From Larix sibirica (lineage: Eukaryota > Streptophyta > Pinopsida > Pinales > Pinaceae): DNA of 10,535 nucleotides. Below the pieces are notes generated by a model that was not told the origin of the DNA, made no database searches, and saw only the letters and a list, made by a program, of their open reading frames with translations. The translations under genes were made by a program, and so were the position numbers. Within the stretch, counting starts at the first letter, position 1, and every line of letters starts with the position of its first letter. The stretch spans positions 1 to 10,535 of the forward strand of contig NWUY0303885015.1 of the NCBI GenBank assembly GCA_004151065.3. The letters run 5' to 3'. Shown piece by piece: positions 1-9,655 of the stretch.

Positions 1-598
1 GTTTCAAAGGTGGAAAGGCAAGTCACACAATGGATAGAGCATTCAATCAAACATCATATGTGTTTTACTCCTACACACTTCTGCATTAATGTGAATTCAA
101 CATAATCAATAGAGGATGTATATGAAGTTTAATGCAAGTGGGACTATGGATTTTTCCATTGTGGGTCATTTAGGAAAGGCATTTGACATCCTAGATGGTG
201 AATTGAGTGCAAGTGGAATTTATGGTTTGGATAGGCAATTCGTATGTCTCTATATTGAAGGTAGTTTTAGTTGTTATTCATCTTTAGACTTAAGCATTGA
301 GGTGAATTCCCTTTTCTCTATTCGTGGAATTAGTACCTTTGTCCTCTGTTAATGGGATTTTGGATCAAGAATTGGCTACACGATTGCTTGGAAAATATTG
401 CTCTTTTAAATTTGGTTATATGGGTTGTTTTAGGTTTATTTGGGTATACGATATGGTAATTAAGATTCAATATTTGGTAATCCTATTTGTGTCATTGAGA
501 AAAATATATATCCTCACAAAGGTTATTTGGTCAGTTGTAAGTCTATTCCCTTTGACCCAAGAATATTTTATTAAATCCCTTATTAAGAAAGGGGTTAT
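1..598. other. Gene-free left flank, G-rich on plus strand
   Basis: I recognise no gene here. The plus strand is richer in G than C (17 G against 6 C in 121-180), opposite to the right half of the window. Short open frames occur at 116-352 (78 codons) and 324-653 (109 codons), but they overlap each other in different frames, and neither shows a domain, membrane pattern or repeat that I know. The first ~110 bases also read openly in frame 1 until a stop. This fits old, decayed sequence that may once have been coding, but the sequence does not show what it was. Confidence 0.5.
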
Positions 599-943
599 GA
601 ACCAACTATTGGGGATTATGAACGACACAGGAAACCACTCCCATCCTAGATGACACCCTTTATGCAAATTTATGATATCCACAGGGTATTAAGAAGACAA
701 GAGGAACTGATAGCAGGTAATAATACATCAATTTTCTCAGACATGGGCAAGGTTCATGCGTAAGAGGAAATTGATAATAGTGTTTATGTAGTGGTAATGG
801 AGAGCCTGCTCCAACAAAAAAGGAAAGATCAAGCATTGTAATTTGAATGCATTTTTCTCCAACAAATGATGACAAATTTGAGTAGGAGTTCACAGTCTAC
901 ATCATCAAATTTTGGAATGTCAATGGGATCAACACCATGAAAT
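599..943 (+). pseudogene. Broken coding-like frame of unknown origin
   Basis: One plus-strand frame reads through about 115 codons with only three internal stops (TAG at 647-649, TAA at 761-763 and TAA at 839-841) before a TGA at 938-940. The segments between the stops have a protein-like composition: charged stretches such as RRQEEL and QQKRKDQAL, then a Met/Ser-rich tail (SRSSQSTSSNFGMSMGS). That would suit the C-terminal end of a decayed plant or transposon protein. I recognise no family, catalytic residue or zinc-finger spacing. Upstream continuity is lost at about 584-586, where the same frame meets another stop. A chance open stretch is a real alternative, so confidence is low. Confidence 0.2.
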
Positions 944-1571
944 TAAAGAGGAAGAGACAATCCATTAAATCCTTGAAGATGTGGACATGGATGGAATGGA
1001 CTTGGTGGAGTTTCATCATTTGTGTGGTGGATAGTATGAAGTTCATACAAATCATGTTTTTCTTTAAGCATAGTCTATTTCATGTTTTGTAAAATGAATT
1101 GGTTTCTTGTGTTTTTTACATGATATATACTAGTAGGGAAGTATGGACATAATCCATGAAGGATGATAGTTTATTTTTTGTAGCAATCTATGTAAATTTT
1201 GGACATATCTTGAACTTCTTATTACAGACTAGCCACATCTTTTTTGTATTATTATGTTGACTAGTGCAGCTGCAACAATTTACTAATACAAAACATAAGC
1301 CCTCTTGTTAAGAAAAATGAAGTGATAGCATAATTTTTACCTAGAATATTTTAAGCAATAATTCTTACCCCTTTTTAATCATAAATATTTATTTTATGAT
1401 AAAAAATTGAAAATCCTTGCAATACATTAAATTAAAATTAAAATTTTGATTATTTGAAATACAAATTGTATTTATAAGCATATGAAAAAAATTAGAAATA
1501 AATAGATAAATAATATTCCAAAAATTTACAATAATTATTGTTGTAATATAGACCATGATTACGCAGATGAT
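944..1571. other. AT-rich gene-free sequence
   Basis: Nothing identifiable as a gene is seen. From about 1300 the sequence becomes very AT-rich (1380-1550 is nearly all A and T). It carries a short palindrome around 1457-1473 (AAATACAAATTGTATTT), of a kind common by chance at this composition. Minus-strand open frames at 1389-1583 and 1492-1677 are low-complexity and run into the inverted repeat that follows. Confidence 0.6.
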
Positions 1572-1724
1572 ATAGTCGTTCAATGGAGCTGTGTTGAAGG
1601 TGTTTATAGCGCGATGTTTCGATCCATTCTATTGGAGCACATTGTTCTCCCGATGATGATCCAATAGAATGGATCAAAATGTCGAGCTACAAACACCTTC
1701 AATGCAACTCCATTGAACTACTAT
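1572..1724. repeat. Long inverted repeat, 65-bp arms, 23-bp loop
   Basis: The arms are 1572-1636 and 1660-1724, with a spacer at 1637-1659. Aligned without any gap, 56 of 65 positions pair as Watson-Crick (about 86%). Two blocks are perfect: GAAGGTGTTT (1596-1605) and the inner end GATCCATTCTATTGGA (1621-1636). Seven of the nine differences are transitions. If the plus strand were transcribed, four of the nine would be G-U wobble pairs; on the minus strand, three would be. Total length 153 nt with a short loop is the shape of a plant microRNA precursor, but a foldback or MITE-type element or a simple inverted duplication would look the same. No convincing target-site duplication is visible at the arm ends. 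I do not recognise a known microRNA family in either arm. Confidence 0.92.
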
Positions 1725-1962
1725 TGTTGTAATGTTTAGTTTTACAATATAACGAGGTAGTGAACCCACCCATACAAAAGCATGGTGGTTGTTAAACCAC
1801 TCAATCCAATTAATGAATGTCTCTTGTAAATACAAAACCAATCAATCATTATATGAGAAATGTTTGTTGAAAACCCTCCAAAGCCATTCAACTGCTAGAG
1901 GTAATATGCACAATGTGAATAATCAATGCTCCTAGACAAAAAAAAACACCCGTAGTTTTAGT
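1725..1962. other. Spacer before first minisatellite array
   Basis: No gene is seen. The right end (about 1922-1937) contains ATCAATGCTCCTAGAC, which resembles the unit of the downstream minisatellite, so the array may begin slightly earlier than marked. An 11-bp string (ATTGTTGTAAT) occurs at both about 1537 and 1723, on either side of the inverted repeat. It is not symmetric about the arms. Confidence 0.5.
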
Positions 1963-2124
1963 GTGTCAAGACCAAAGTGAAAAATTGGTGCTCCCTAACC
2001 AAAGTGGAGCATTGATGCTCCCATAACAAAGTAGAGCATTTGTGTTCCCAAGCCAAAGTGGAGAAGTGACGTTCCCCTAAAAATGTGTAGCATTGGTGTT
2101 CAAAGACTTGCAATGAAGAGCACC
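1963..2124. repeat. 27-bp minisatellite, array 1 (about 6 units)
   Basis: Diverged tandem units have a phase of close to 27 bp: the GCTCCC or GTTCCC motif recurs at 1990, 2017, 2044, 2071 and 2098, exactly 27 bp apart, and an earlier degenerate unit precedes them. The approximate consensus is GCTCCCTAACCAAAGTGG followed by AGCATTGGT. Units differ by several substitutions each, so the array is old. The same unit recurs in arrays 2 and 3. Confidence 0.78.
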
Positions 2125-2632
2125 ATGTAGCTCAAAGTTTTGTGAACATGCACATAAAGGTAGGTGAAAACCCTTTTTGACACTAACCCATGATGCACAA
2201 AATTGAACCCCTTTGTTTTCCATACTCACTATTATCTACTAACCATATTAGTTGTTGTAAAATTCTAAAACAAATTCACCATTAACCGTGCGAAAGATAG
2301 ATAAAACCTATAAACCACATTGAAAAACTAGTAAAACCAACTAACAAATGAGGAACAATAATGAGAAATAGAAAATAATAAAAATAAAATCCATAATGGG
2401 GAGAAATGAACTAACAGAGAGGAAAAATAAGGGTTACGTGGTTGTAGTTATCTTGGTATTTCCATGCATTCATGATTATTTGTCTTCAACCCTCTTGTAG
2501 AATGACCTCCTCTTCCTCTTTTCTCACGTGAAATGCAAAAATGAAACAAACCTTTCCTTTTACATCCTTTTAAGAGTAACATTGTAGTTTTCATACGTCT
2601 TTGAATATTAAAAAAACAAAAATTATCATTTG
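2125..2632. repeat. Spacer of ~700-bp tandem unit, copy 1
   Basis: This gene-free sequence matches 2823-3340 at an offset of about 700 bp. Shared landmarks in the same order are TTGTTGTAAA near 2252 and 2953, TTCACCATTAAC near 2275 and 2976, GGAACAATA at 2352 and 3051, AATAAGGGTT near 2426 and 3124, and ATGCATTCAT near 2464 and 3162. The offset drifts only from 701 to 698, so few insertions or deletions have occurred even though many bases differ. Array plus spacer therefore forms one ancestral unit that was duplicated in tandem. Confidence 0.75.
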
Positions 2633-2822
2633 GTGCTTTAGTGTATTAAGAGCATCAATGCTCTCCAACCAAAGTGGACCACTAGTGCTCCCCAATCAAC
2701 TTGGGAACCAATGCTCCCCAACCAAAGTGGGCCATTCATTCTCCTTGACCAAAGGGGAGCATCAATAATCTTTGACCAAGTGGGGAAGTGTTGATGCTCC
2801 AATAACAACAAGGAAGAGCATT
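2633..2822. repeat. 27-bp minisatellite, array 2 (about 6-7 units)
   Basis: This is the same unit family as array 1. The CTCC motif with its following ACCAAAGTGG recurs near 2660, 2687, 2713, 2740, 2769 and 2796, a spacing of 26-29 bp. The entry sequence (TTTAGTGT then A/G-rich) matches that of array 1 near 1957, so the array border is conserved between copies. Units are diverged. A minus-strand open frame of 62 codons across the array is a by-product of the 9-codon period. Confidence 0.75.
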
Positions 2823-3340
2823 GCACAATTTAAAAAAAACCAATGAACATGAAAGTAAAGGGAGGAGAAAACCTCTCTAGAAATACACTCATGTTGTGTA
2901 AAAAATTATTCTTTTATTGGTTGAGTGTGCCCCTCATTTTCTAGCCATATCATTGTTGTAAAAACCTACAACAATTCACCATTAACATGCAAAAGGGAGG
3001 TAAAATGCTCAAATCAACAAAAAGAAGAAGCAAAACCAACTAATAAACTAGGAACAATAGTGAAGATTGAAAAATAACATAAATGAAATCTATAATGAGG
3101 ATAAATAAATAATGAAAATGGAAAATAAGGGTTGCATCTTTACAATACTCTTTGTCTTTCTATGCATTCATTTCACTATTTGTATTTCATCCTCTCATAG
3201 AACCACCACCACCTCCTCTTTTGTCATGTGAAATGTAGAAAGGAAATAAAGCCTAACTTTACACTTCTTTTAATAGCTGCATGGTAAGTTTCTTGCCTCC
3301 CTAAATAAGTAAAATAAAATATCAATTATTTATGCCCCTC
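2823..3340. repeat. Spacer of ~700-bp tandem unit, copy 2
   Basis: This is the second copy of the spacer at 2125-2632, with landmarks in the same order at a 698-701 bp offset. No gene is seen. It ends at about 3341 in GGTGTCTTAGAAACA, which parallels the border before array 2, where array 3 begins. No clear third copy of the spacer follows array 3. Confidence 0.75.
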
Positions 3341-3952
3341 TGGTGTCTTAGAAACACATGTGTGCCTGGACCAAGTGCAACACCAATATTTATTTGGTTG
3401 TGATCTTTTCAGTGCACATTGATTTAGGAGCACCAATGCACCCAGACCAATTTGGAGCATTGATGCGCCTAGACCAAAGTGAAACACCAATGTCTTTTTG
3501 GGTTTTCGTCCCTTTGGTGCACATTATTCTTGGACCACCATTACGCCTAGACAAATCTAGAGCGCAAGTGCATTTGGAGCAAAATAGAGCATCAGTGTTT
3601 TTTGGGTTGTTGCCCCTTTGGTGCACATTAGTCTAGAAGCATAGGTATTTCTAGACCAATTTGTAGTGTTGGTGCATCTAGAAAAAAATGGAGCATTGAT
3701 GTTCTTTTGAGTTGTTGTCCCTTCGGTCCACATCAGTCTAGGAGCATTGGTGTGCTTGGACCAATCTATAGAACTAGTACAACTAGACCAAAATGGAGCA
3801 CTGGAGTTTTTTTGGGTTGTTGTCATGTTAGTTCACATCGATCTCGAAACATTGATGCACACCTAAATCACATTGGAGCACAAATACACCTATACCAAAG
3901 TGGTGCATTGATGTATTTTTGGCTTCGTTTTTCTTAAGCACACTATTGCACT
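3341..3952. repeat. 105-bp higher-order repeat (array 3)
   Basis: There are five full units, starting at 3427, 3532, 3636, 3741 and 3846 (spacing 105, 104, 105, 105), preceded by a partial unit. Each unit has three parts. Two are variants of the 27-28 bp minisatellite (GGAGCATTGGTGCACCTAGA then CCAA). The third, about 50 bp, begins with the same motif but carries an extra T-rich segment reading TTTTTGGGTTGTTGTCCC and then TTTGGTGCACATTAGTCTA. Because 105 is divisible by three, frames stay open on both strands (for example minus 3557-3826, whose peptide repeats every 35 residues). I treat these as by-products of the repeat, not genes. Confidence 0.9.
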
Positions 3953-4709
3953 TATGGAAAACTAGAGCACTACAAATCATTTTTTACAAAAACCTTCACC
4001 CATAACCTACACAAAAACCTCTACAAATGAAAAACTTTAATAATTTTTTTCAAAAACCTCTACTAAAAAGTTGTTTCCCAACCATTATAATTATTTGAAC
4101 ATGATGGATATGTAACCAAATATGAAAATTTTGAACCAGTCAATTTTACAAATGATGAGTCTATAACCAAATGAATATAAGATGAGAACCATCCATTGCA
4201 TTGGATACCTTGTAGTATATAATTGCCACAACTTCTTCCATTATTTCAATACTTAAACAATAAGGGACAACTATAGTTTTTGGATACACAAGGATTGAAT
4301 GATAGTGATGTTTAAGGAAAGCTCCAAAAAAGTGAGTAGGAACCAAACTAGAGAGGTTTGCCATATCTTGACCATGTGGAAAATCGGTTGATGGAAATAT
4401 GATCTGCCTCTTCGATTAAAGGAAAAGCTATATTTTGACATGATGTGCCTCTTCACTAAAATGAAAGGTCATTCTACATGTAAAGATTCCATGTTTTGTT
4501 TTTGTTGAGAAGGGAACATGATTGAGTTCCTACATTAATTTTATAAAACAATGTCTTTCTACAGGAAAAACCAAAATGGAGATATTGCACGACGTGGCTA
4601 TAGGTTACAAAAGCTAAACATTCCTTTTAGTATTACATTGTGTTTGTCACCTCATGTTACAGAGAAAAGCTAGGCTTGACTTGATAGAAGAACACGAAAC
4701 CAATTATTA
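3953..4709. other. Gene-free sequence after the arrays
   Basis: No gene is recognised. The first part (3970-4070) repeats the short string AAAACCTCTAC in an A-rich background. Minus-strand frames at 4161-4364 and 4271-4456 overlap each other and show no domain. A weak 41-bp direct repeat lies at about 4399-4480. Confidence 0.5.
4399..4480. repeat. Weak 41-bp direct repeat, two copies
   Basis: ATGATCTGCCTCTTCGATTA at 4399 is echoed by ATGATGTGCCTCTTCACTAA at 4440. Similarity is good over roughly the first 30 bases and then fades. It is probably a small, old tandem duplication. Confidence 0.45.
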
Positions 4710-5010
4710 TTAAATGTATTACATAATATAGTTGTCGGAGACAATATCATTCATAGGAATATATATATAAATACAATAACAATAACAATAGTTATACAAT
4801 ATATCAATTAACAAATAAATCTCTTATGTTTCATATAATACGATAAAAAAAGTTACTTTTAAATGTATTACATAATATAGTTGTCGGATACAATATTATT
4901 CATAGGAATATATTATATAGATACAATAACAATAACAAAAGGAATACACTCTATCATGGCATTAACAAATAAATCTCTTACGTTTCATATAGATACAATA
5001 AAAGTTATGG
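4710..5010. repeat. ~149-bp tandem duplication
   Basis: Copy 1 is 4710-4858 and copy 2 is 4859 to about 5010. The first 60 or so bases are nearly identical (both contain TACATAATATAGTTGTCGG), as is a later block (TTAACAAATAAATCTCTTA). Between them the copies differ by substitutions and small indels in a TA/ACAATA-rich stretch. By eye the copies are about 85% identical. The plus-strand open frame at 4881-5126 falls largely in copy 2 and has no recognisable product. Confidence 0.92.
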
Positions 5011-5228
5011 GAAAATATATATGTTTAATGTCCGTTAAACTAAAGGCTTATTTGTCATGTTCCAAAAATTACTTTGATATTATGGTTAAAGGGTTACAAT
5101 ATAGTATGCATATAAGAATGAATTAATGTTATGGGCAATAGAAGGCATGGGAGGTGCTTTTGCTTTCATTATAACGATCCACAACATTTTGTATTATAGT
5201 ATTATATTGGTTAAGGAGCAATTTCCAC
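5011..5228. other. Spacer between the two duplications
   Basis: No gene or structured element is seen. It is AT-rich sequence linking the 149-bp and 170-bp tandem duplications. Confidence 0.5.
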
Positions 5229-5566
5229 AAAGTTGTTAAAATGTGTGCATTTTGATTTCATCATATGGATAAAGTGCATAGTGCACGTCATACGTAGTGT
5301 AGATATGATCTTGATGTGCATGGGCTTTAGCACCTTATCGACAAATGAAGACATATGTTCTTTTTCTTTTAGATATACATCATAATCATTGATTACAAAA
5401 AGTTGTTAAAATGTGTGCATTTTGATTTCATCATATGGATAAAGTGCATAGTGCACGCCATACGTAGTATAGATATGATCTTGATGTGCATGGGCTTTAG
5501 CACCTTATCGACAAATGAAGACATACGTTCTTTTTCTTTTAGACATACATCATGATCATTGATTAC
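5229..5566. repeat. 170-bp tandem duplication, ~97% identical
   Basis: Copy 1 is 5229-5398 and copy 2 is 5399-5566, in the same orientation and directly abutting. I count five differences over about 168 aligned positions, all transitions, and no indels. Both copies contain GTGCATAGTGCACG (a near palindrome) and the block CTTGATGTGCATGGGCTTTA. This is the least diverged repeat in the window and so probably the most recent. The minus-strand open frame at 5393-5584 (63 codons) spans copy 2, but the 170-bp period is not a multiple of three, so the frame is not kept into copy 1. Confidence 0.97.
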
Positions 5567-8500
5567 CCTAAAACTAGGATGCAAAGTTCAATTTTTTATA
5601 GGGAGACTTTGGGTAACCATGACAAATATCTTCATTATTGTCGAATCAAACCATGCAGTTGGCATCTTTGGCTCGATCTATACACCTTTGCATAATTTAG
5701 ATTTTCAATCACGTTTGTCTCAATGATTTCACGGTAATCTCTTCAATCATGATTCTACAATCTTCCTTCCTCATCCTGTATGTACATTCCCATGTTTCTT
5801 TCAACCTTATCGTTCACTATGAACCTCATATAAATAATACATGATTTATTACATTACAATTTCCCTTCAAATAACATCACTGTCGATGTTCTTTTGCTTC
5901 CAACAATAATACCATGTCTCCATATCTTTGTTCTTTAACCACATCCACAATGTTTCCTCTTCATTGCAATTGCAATTGGCATTAGATGGTTATTTGGACA
6001 ACAATGTCCCATATTTCATTTAACTGCTTTGAGATGTTTCCAAGGCCTTAGCATTTCAACATATACCTACAACAATCATCAAGGTAAGCATATCATAGCC
6101 ATTTCTATGCACCAATAATTCCACCCATATGAATTTCAAATTTCATAACTTAAGCATATATATGAACATACCATGAGATAAAGTATGCAAATAGGACCAA
6201 TACTTATCTTTATGAATATATATGTGCTTCACATGGCTATTATGTCGAGATTCAACTCATTTTATTTTTCGACACACCCAAAATATATGATACCTTCTTG
6301 ATCCTAGCTAGCACATACATGAATCCCTCACAATAGATTCATTTGAGTTTCCTATTCCTTTCCACACTCACCCTTCCAAGCTTAAGCATTCCCTTCCTTG
6401 CTAAAAAATCCCTTAGGCCCCATCTTGCCAATGATTTTACACACAACAAGAACATAGACTTAAAGAGTCTTACTACTAGGGCATCCCATTAGAGACCTCT
6501 AAATAAAAATAACTTAAGGTGATCAATCTATATCACATGGTTCAATGTCATCACACTAGCATCATCCCCATTCTTTCTATCTTATAGTAGCCATCATATG
6601 TCCTTACTAGACAAACTCATCATCTCACCAATATCATACACACATAGTTACCATGAGATGCCATCATAAAAATTTCAATCAAATTTCTTTATATTTGTTT
6701 CACACAGAAATCAGATCTCACAAATATGAGATCCTTATAATAATGTTTGGTCCTTGCATGCAATAACAACTAGTCTTCCCTATGAGTTTGCATTCATTGC
6801 CATATCCAAGACAATTCTTCCTATAGTTCGTCTTCCTGGACAAAAATTTTAATCAACCAAACAACTGTGAGTATCACTACATATAATCCTTTCATTGCAA
6901 CACCCACAATAACCCATGAAGTGATCTTAGAATTATATCATACCAATAATTCAATCACTTTCAACTGTCAACATATTAAATGCAATGAAAAATCATTCAC
7001 TATATATGCATTACCAACACAACAAGCACTCACACAATGAAATCAAACATATGTGTCAATATTCATGGGTGAAAAATCATGATTTGCACATTTACATAAT
7101 CTACTTATGCACATTCACTTAATACATCCTTCCATCGATTTAAGAATATGATAATGATAACTCATTTCTACCATGACAAGTTGGAGGGATGAACCAACAC
7201 CTCCACACATCACCCAACCACCTACCCAATGCTTGTTCAGTCATTTGGACGACTTCCATTTCAACCCAAACACAACACATATAATATTCCATTTCTCTAC
7301 TAAACAATCCTTCAGGTGTACTAGAAGGCCTTTCCTTTCATTGCTAAACAATCCCTCTTAAATCCCTTCCCCCTCTTATGGTTCTCTTAGTGTTATCAAG
7401 AAGGTCTAATTCCTATATACTAACACAAATATGGATACCATTGGATACTTATGCAGTTGTATATCCTTTCCCAAGTCCAACAATATATGGCCTCATACAT
7501 GGTTAACTCATATGACATCCTTTGTCATTACATGAATATACTACTCATTTACTTTGGTTATTCAATCTTAAGCAAAGTCAATCACGACATACTACCTCAT
7601 GAATGCATCAAAATTTTTAGACAATCTTTACATACACAATGCTTCCTACCTCTACCTAATCTAAGTATCATTCACATAAATGCATTCAATCAACATAAGT
7701 ACATCAACTTAGAATATCAAAGCATGATGGAGGAATTCTTACCCAATTCCCTTTTTAGCACTCATTGAACATTAGCACGGCAAATTTCATACTTGTATGC
7801 TACCATCAACATATATGATGTTACTTGATTAGCTAATGCCCCATGAGAACTCACATGATCCCTTCATCAAGCTCTTCATAATCTCTCTCCTTCTCACGAG
7901 GTTGACAGTCATAGGTAGTTGCATCATCAACATCTTCAATCACGTCCTAATTATACAAGAAATCAACAACCACATTTAGTTATCATGCCATAATCGTTGC
8001 ACATGCAATAACATACCCTTCTTAACCAATATGCAATATCACATGTATGCTCAAGCATATCTATATACACTCAACCACATATTATCCCTCAATATGTCAA
8101 CTAGTGCACACATATTCCAACTATTCTATTCTATTGCATTTACAACATTCACATGCCTTAATACTATGTGCACATAGTAGCTTTCTTAATCTTAAAAAAT
8201 ATAAACAATGTAGCAAGAGGAGAGGCAATGAATTCTCCCTATCAATTCCTTTGTACAGCATGGAATTCCATAACATTTTTTTTCTTCATGCAATAGAGTG
8301 CAGGGGAATTGAACACCACCCTGCACTTTCTGGAATGCCCCCGCCTCATCACTCACATAGTTGATTTCTTCCATGGCATTTCTACCAATCACATAATATA
8401 TGATAAGCTATGATATTATCACCCAAGTAATTATATTTGATTCATACACATAAGTTGTACTTGCTACTTCAAAACATACAACTATTTTCTTGAAACAAAA

Positions 8501-9519
8501 CATGGTTTTAGGGTGAGAAAATCTCCTTCATTCCTAGATCTGCCTTGCTGGCCACATGCATCATTTATTGCTGCAATCACTGCTTGTTATTTTTGTAGGC
8601 TCCTTTGATTCCTTGGGTTTCCTCTAGCAATTCCAACCAATCCGATCTTGAGATTTCCTCATCTAAAGTTTCCTTTAAGCCTTATCCAACTCTAAAAATT
8701 TTCTCCACATTCCTTGAAAAATGGTGAGGCAAGCTCCACTTTATCCCATACTCTGTCTCACCAGAGAACCAACACAATGGAGTGCTTCATTATGTTGATA
8801 GCAACTCCCGAAGTGGATTGAAATTCATTATTCACTTTACGTTCTTTACAAATAAGTTGTTGGTTTATATCCTACAACCCTCCCAAGCATACACAAACTT
8901 CATCCCGTAGTATTTTTCATCCATATTATGCACGGGGTAAATACCCTCTTCATCTTGGTATTTTGCCTCTACAATCTAAGCCTTTCAATGGTCCTTTACT
9001 CGTGCAAACATGATGCCTTTCATTATATGCAACCTTTAGTACTTGGCTCCCTTTCTCTATCCCAAGGGTTTATGACTTACACCCTTATTTTATGCATAAG
9101 GATGTCATTCACTATAAATTGGTATTTTACACACCCTTGCTAGCCATTCTCTTGTTGTACAAAATAAAAACTACAACAACCAAGAGCACCACAACTCTTC
9201 TATGCAATTTGGATTGCACATGTTTCTAATGGTCAATGCATCATATGCATTCTAGCTAAGGCACTTGCATCCTTAGATCACATTTATAGGTAATCTATTT
9301 CACTATTGACAATTAGCTTGCTTATAGAAATAAGCTAACATCCTTCCCTAGATGTTCCATTACACAAGATATACAACCAATTCTAGGCTTATGCATGCCT
9401 CATTATACACCTTTTTCCACCGCATATCCCTTACTCTAAGTTTATGGCACTTCAGAGATTATGCACAAAGATAATTGCATTACCCAATCAAGTCTAAGGG
9501 CTATATTCTCCTTTAATAA
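5567..9519. other. C-rich-strand gene-free block, possible retroelement interior
   Basis: This long stretch has more C than G on the plus strand (13 C against 4 G in 6961-7020) and no recognisable gene. Open frames such as 7451-7768 (105 codons) and 8047-8364 (105 codons) on plus and 8192-8392 on minus show no gag, protease, reverse transcriptase, RNase H or integrase motif; I looked for D-T/S-G, YxDD and HHCC-type patterns. A string such as TTGCTAAAAAATCCCTTAGG near 6399 recurs loosely near 7297 and 7340, hinting at old internal duplication. If the putative LTR edge at 10378 is real, this would be part of the interior of a minus-strand element, either badly decayed or non-coding. Confidence 0.4.
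8297..8327. repeat. Small perfect 9-bp hairpin
   Basis: AGTGCAGGG at 8297-8305 and its exact reverse complement CCCTGCACT at 8319-8327 flank a 13-bp loop. With one mismatch the stem can be extended outward by two more pairs. It is the most GC-rich structured spot in its surroundings. No function is evident, and chance remains possible. Confidence 0.6.
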
Positions 9520-9655
9520 CTTTCAAACATGCCTGAAACCATTGAGGGATTTGCAAAATTCTAACTTTCGATCATGTCTAAAATCCTTAGTGTTCTTGAA
9601 AACTTAAGCTTTCAGACATGCCCAGAACCATTCTAGCTCTTCAAAAGTATACCCC
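9520..9655. repeat. Degenerate ~45-bp tandem repeat, 3 or more units
   Basis: The motif CTTTCAAACATGCCTGAAACC at 9520 recurs in altered form at 9565 (CTTTCGATCATGTCTAAAATC) and 9609 (CTTTCAGACATGCCCAGAAC), a spacing of 45 and 44 bp. Further decayed echoes beginning CTTTCAAAC occur near 9704 and, less clearly, beyond. The first 21 bases of each unit are well conserved and the remainder of each unit is not. Confidence 0.6.

Noticed and set aside
1537-1733. ATTGTTGTAAT repeated on both sides of the inverted repeat, considered as a target-site duplication
   Set aside because: The left copy is about 24 bp away from the arm while the right copy overlaps the arm end, so the two are not symmetric as a target-site duplication requires.
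2524-2531. TCACGTGA, a perfect G-box-like palindrome
   Set aside because: There is no nearby gene, and the second copy of the 700-bp unit has TCATGTGA at the matching place, so it is not conserved.
3357-3937. Four overlapping open frames on both strands, with a 35-residue periodic peptide on the minus strand
   Set aside because: They exist because the 105-bp repeat is a multiple of three; frames are open on both strands at once and no start context or domain supports a protein.
5393-5584. 63-codon minus-strand frame considered as a retroelement polyprotein piece
   Set aside because: It lies in the 170-bp duplication, is not kept in frame in the other copy, and contains no recognisable motif.
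7451-7768. 105-codon plus-strand open frame
   Set aside because: Its composition follows the surrounding skewed DNA; no domain, signal peptide or homologous motif is recognisable, and its length is within chance expectation for this AT-rich block.
8047-8392. Overlapping open frames on plus (105 codons) and minus (66 codons)
   Set aside because: They oppose each other and neither shows a zinc knuckle, protease or polymerase motif; I could not tie either to gag or pol.
9313-9338. Short inverted repeat TTAGCTT / AAGCTAA
   Set aside because: Seven-base arms in AT-rich DNA are expected by chance, and nothing nearby gives it a role.
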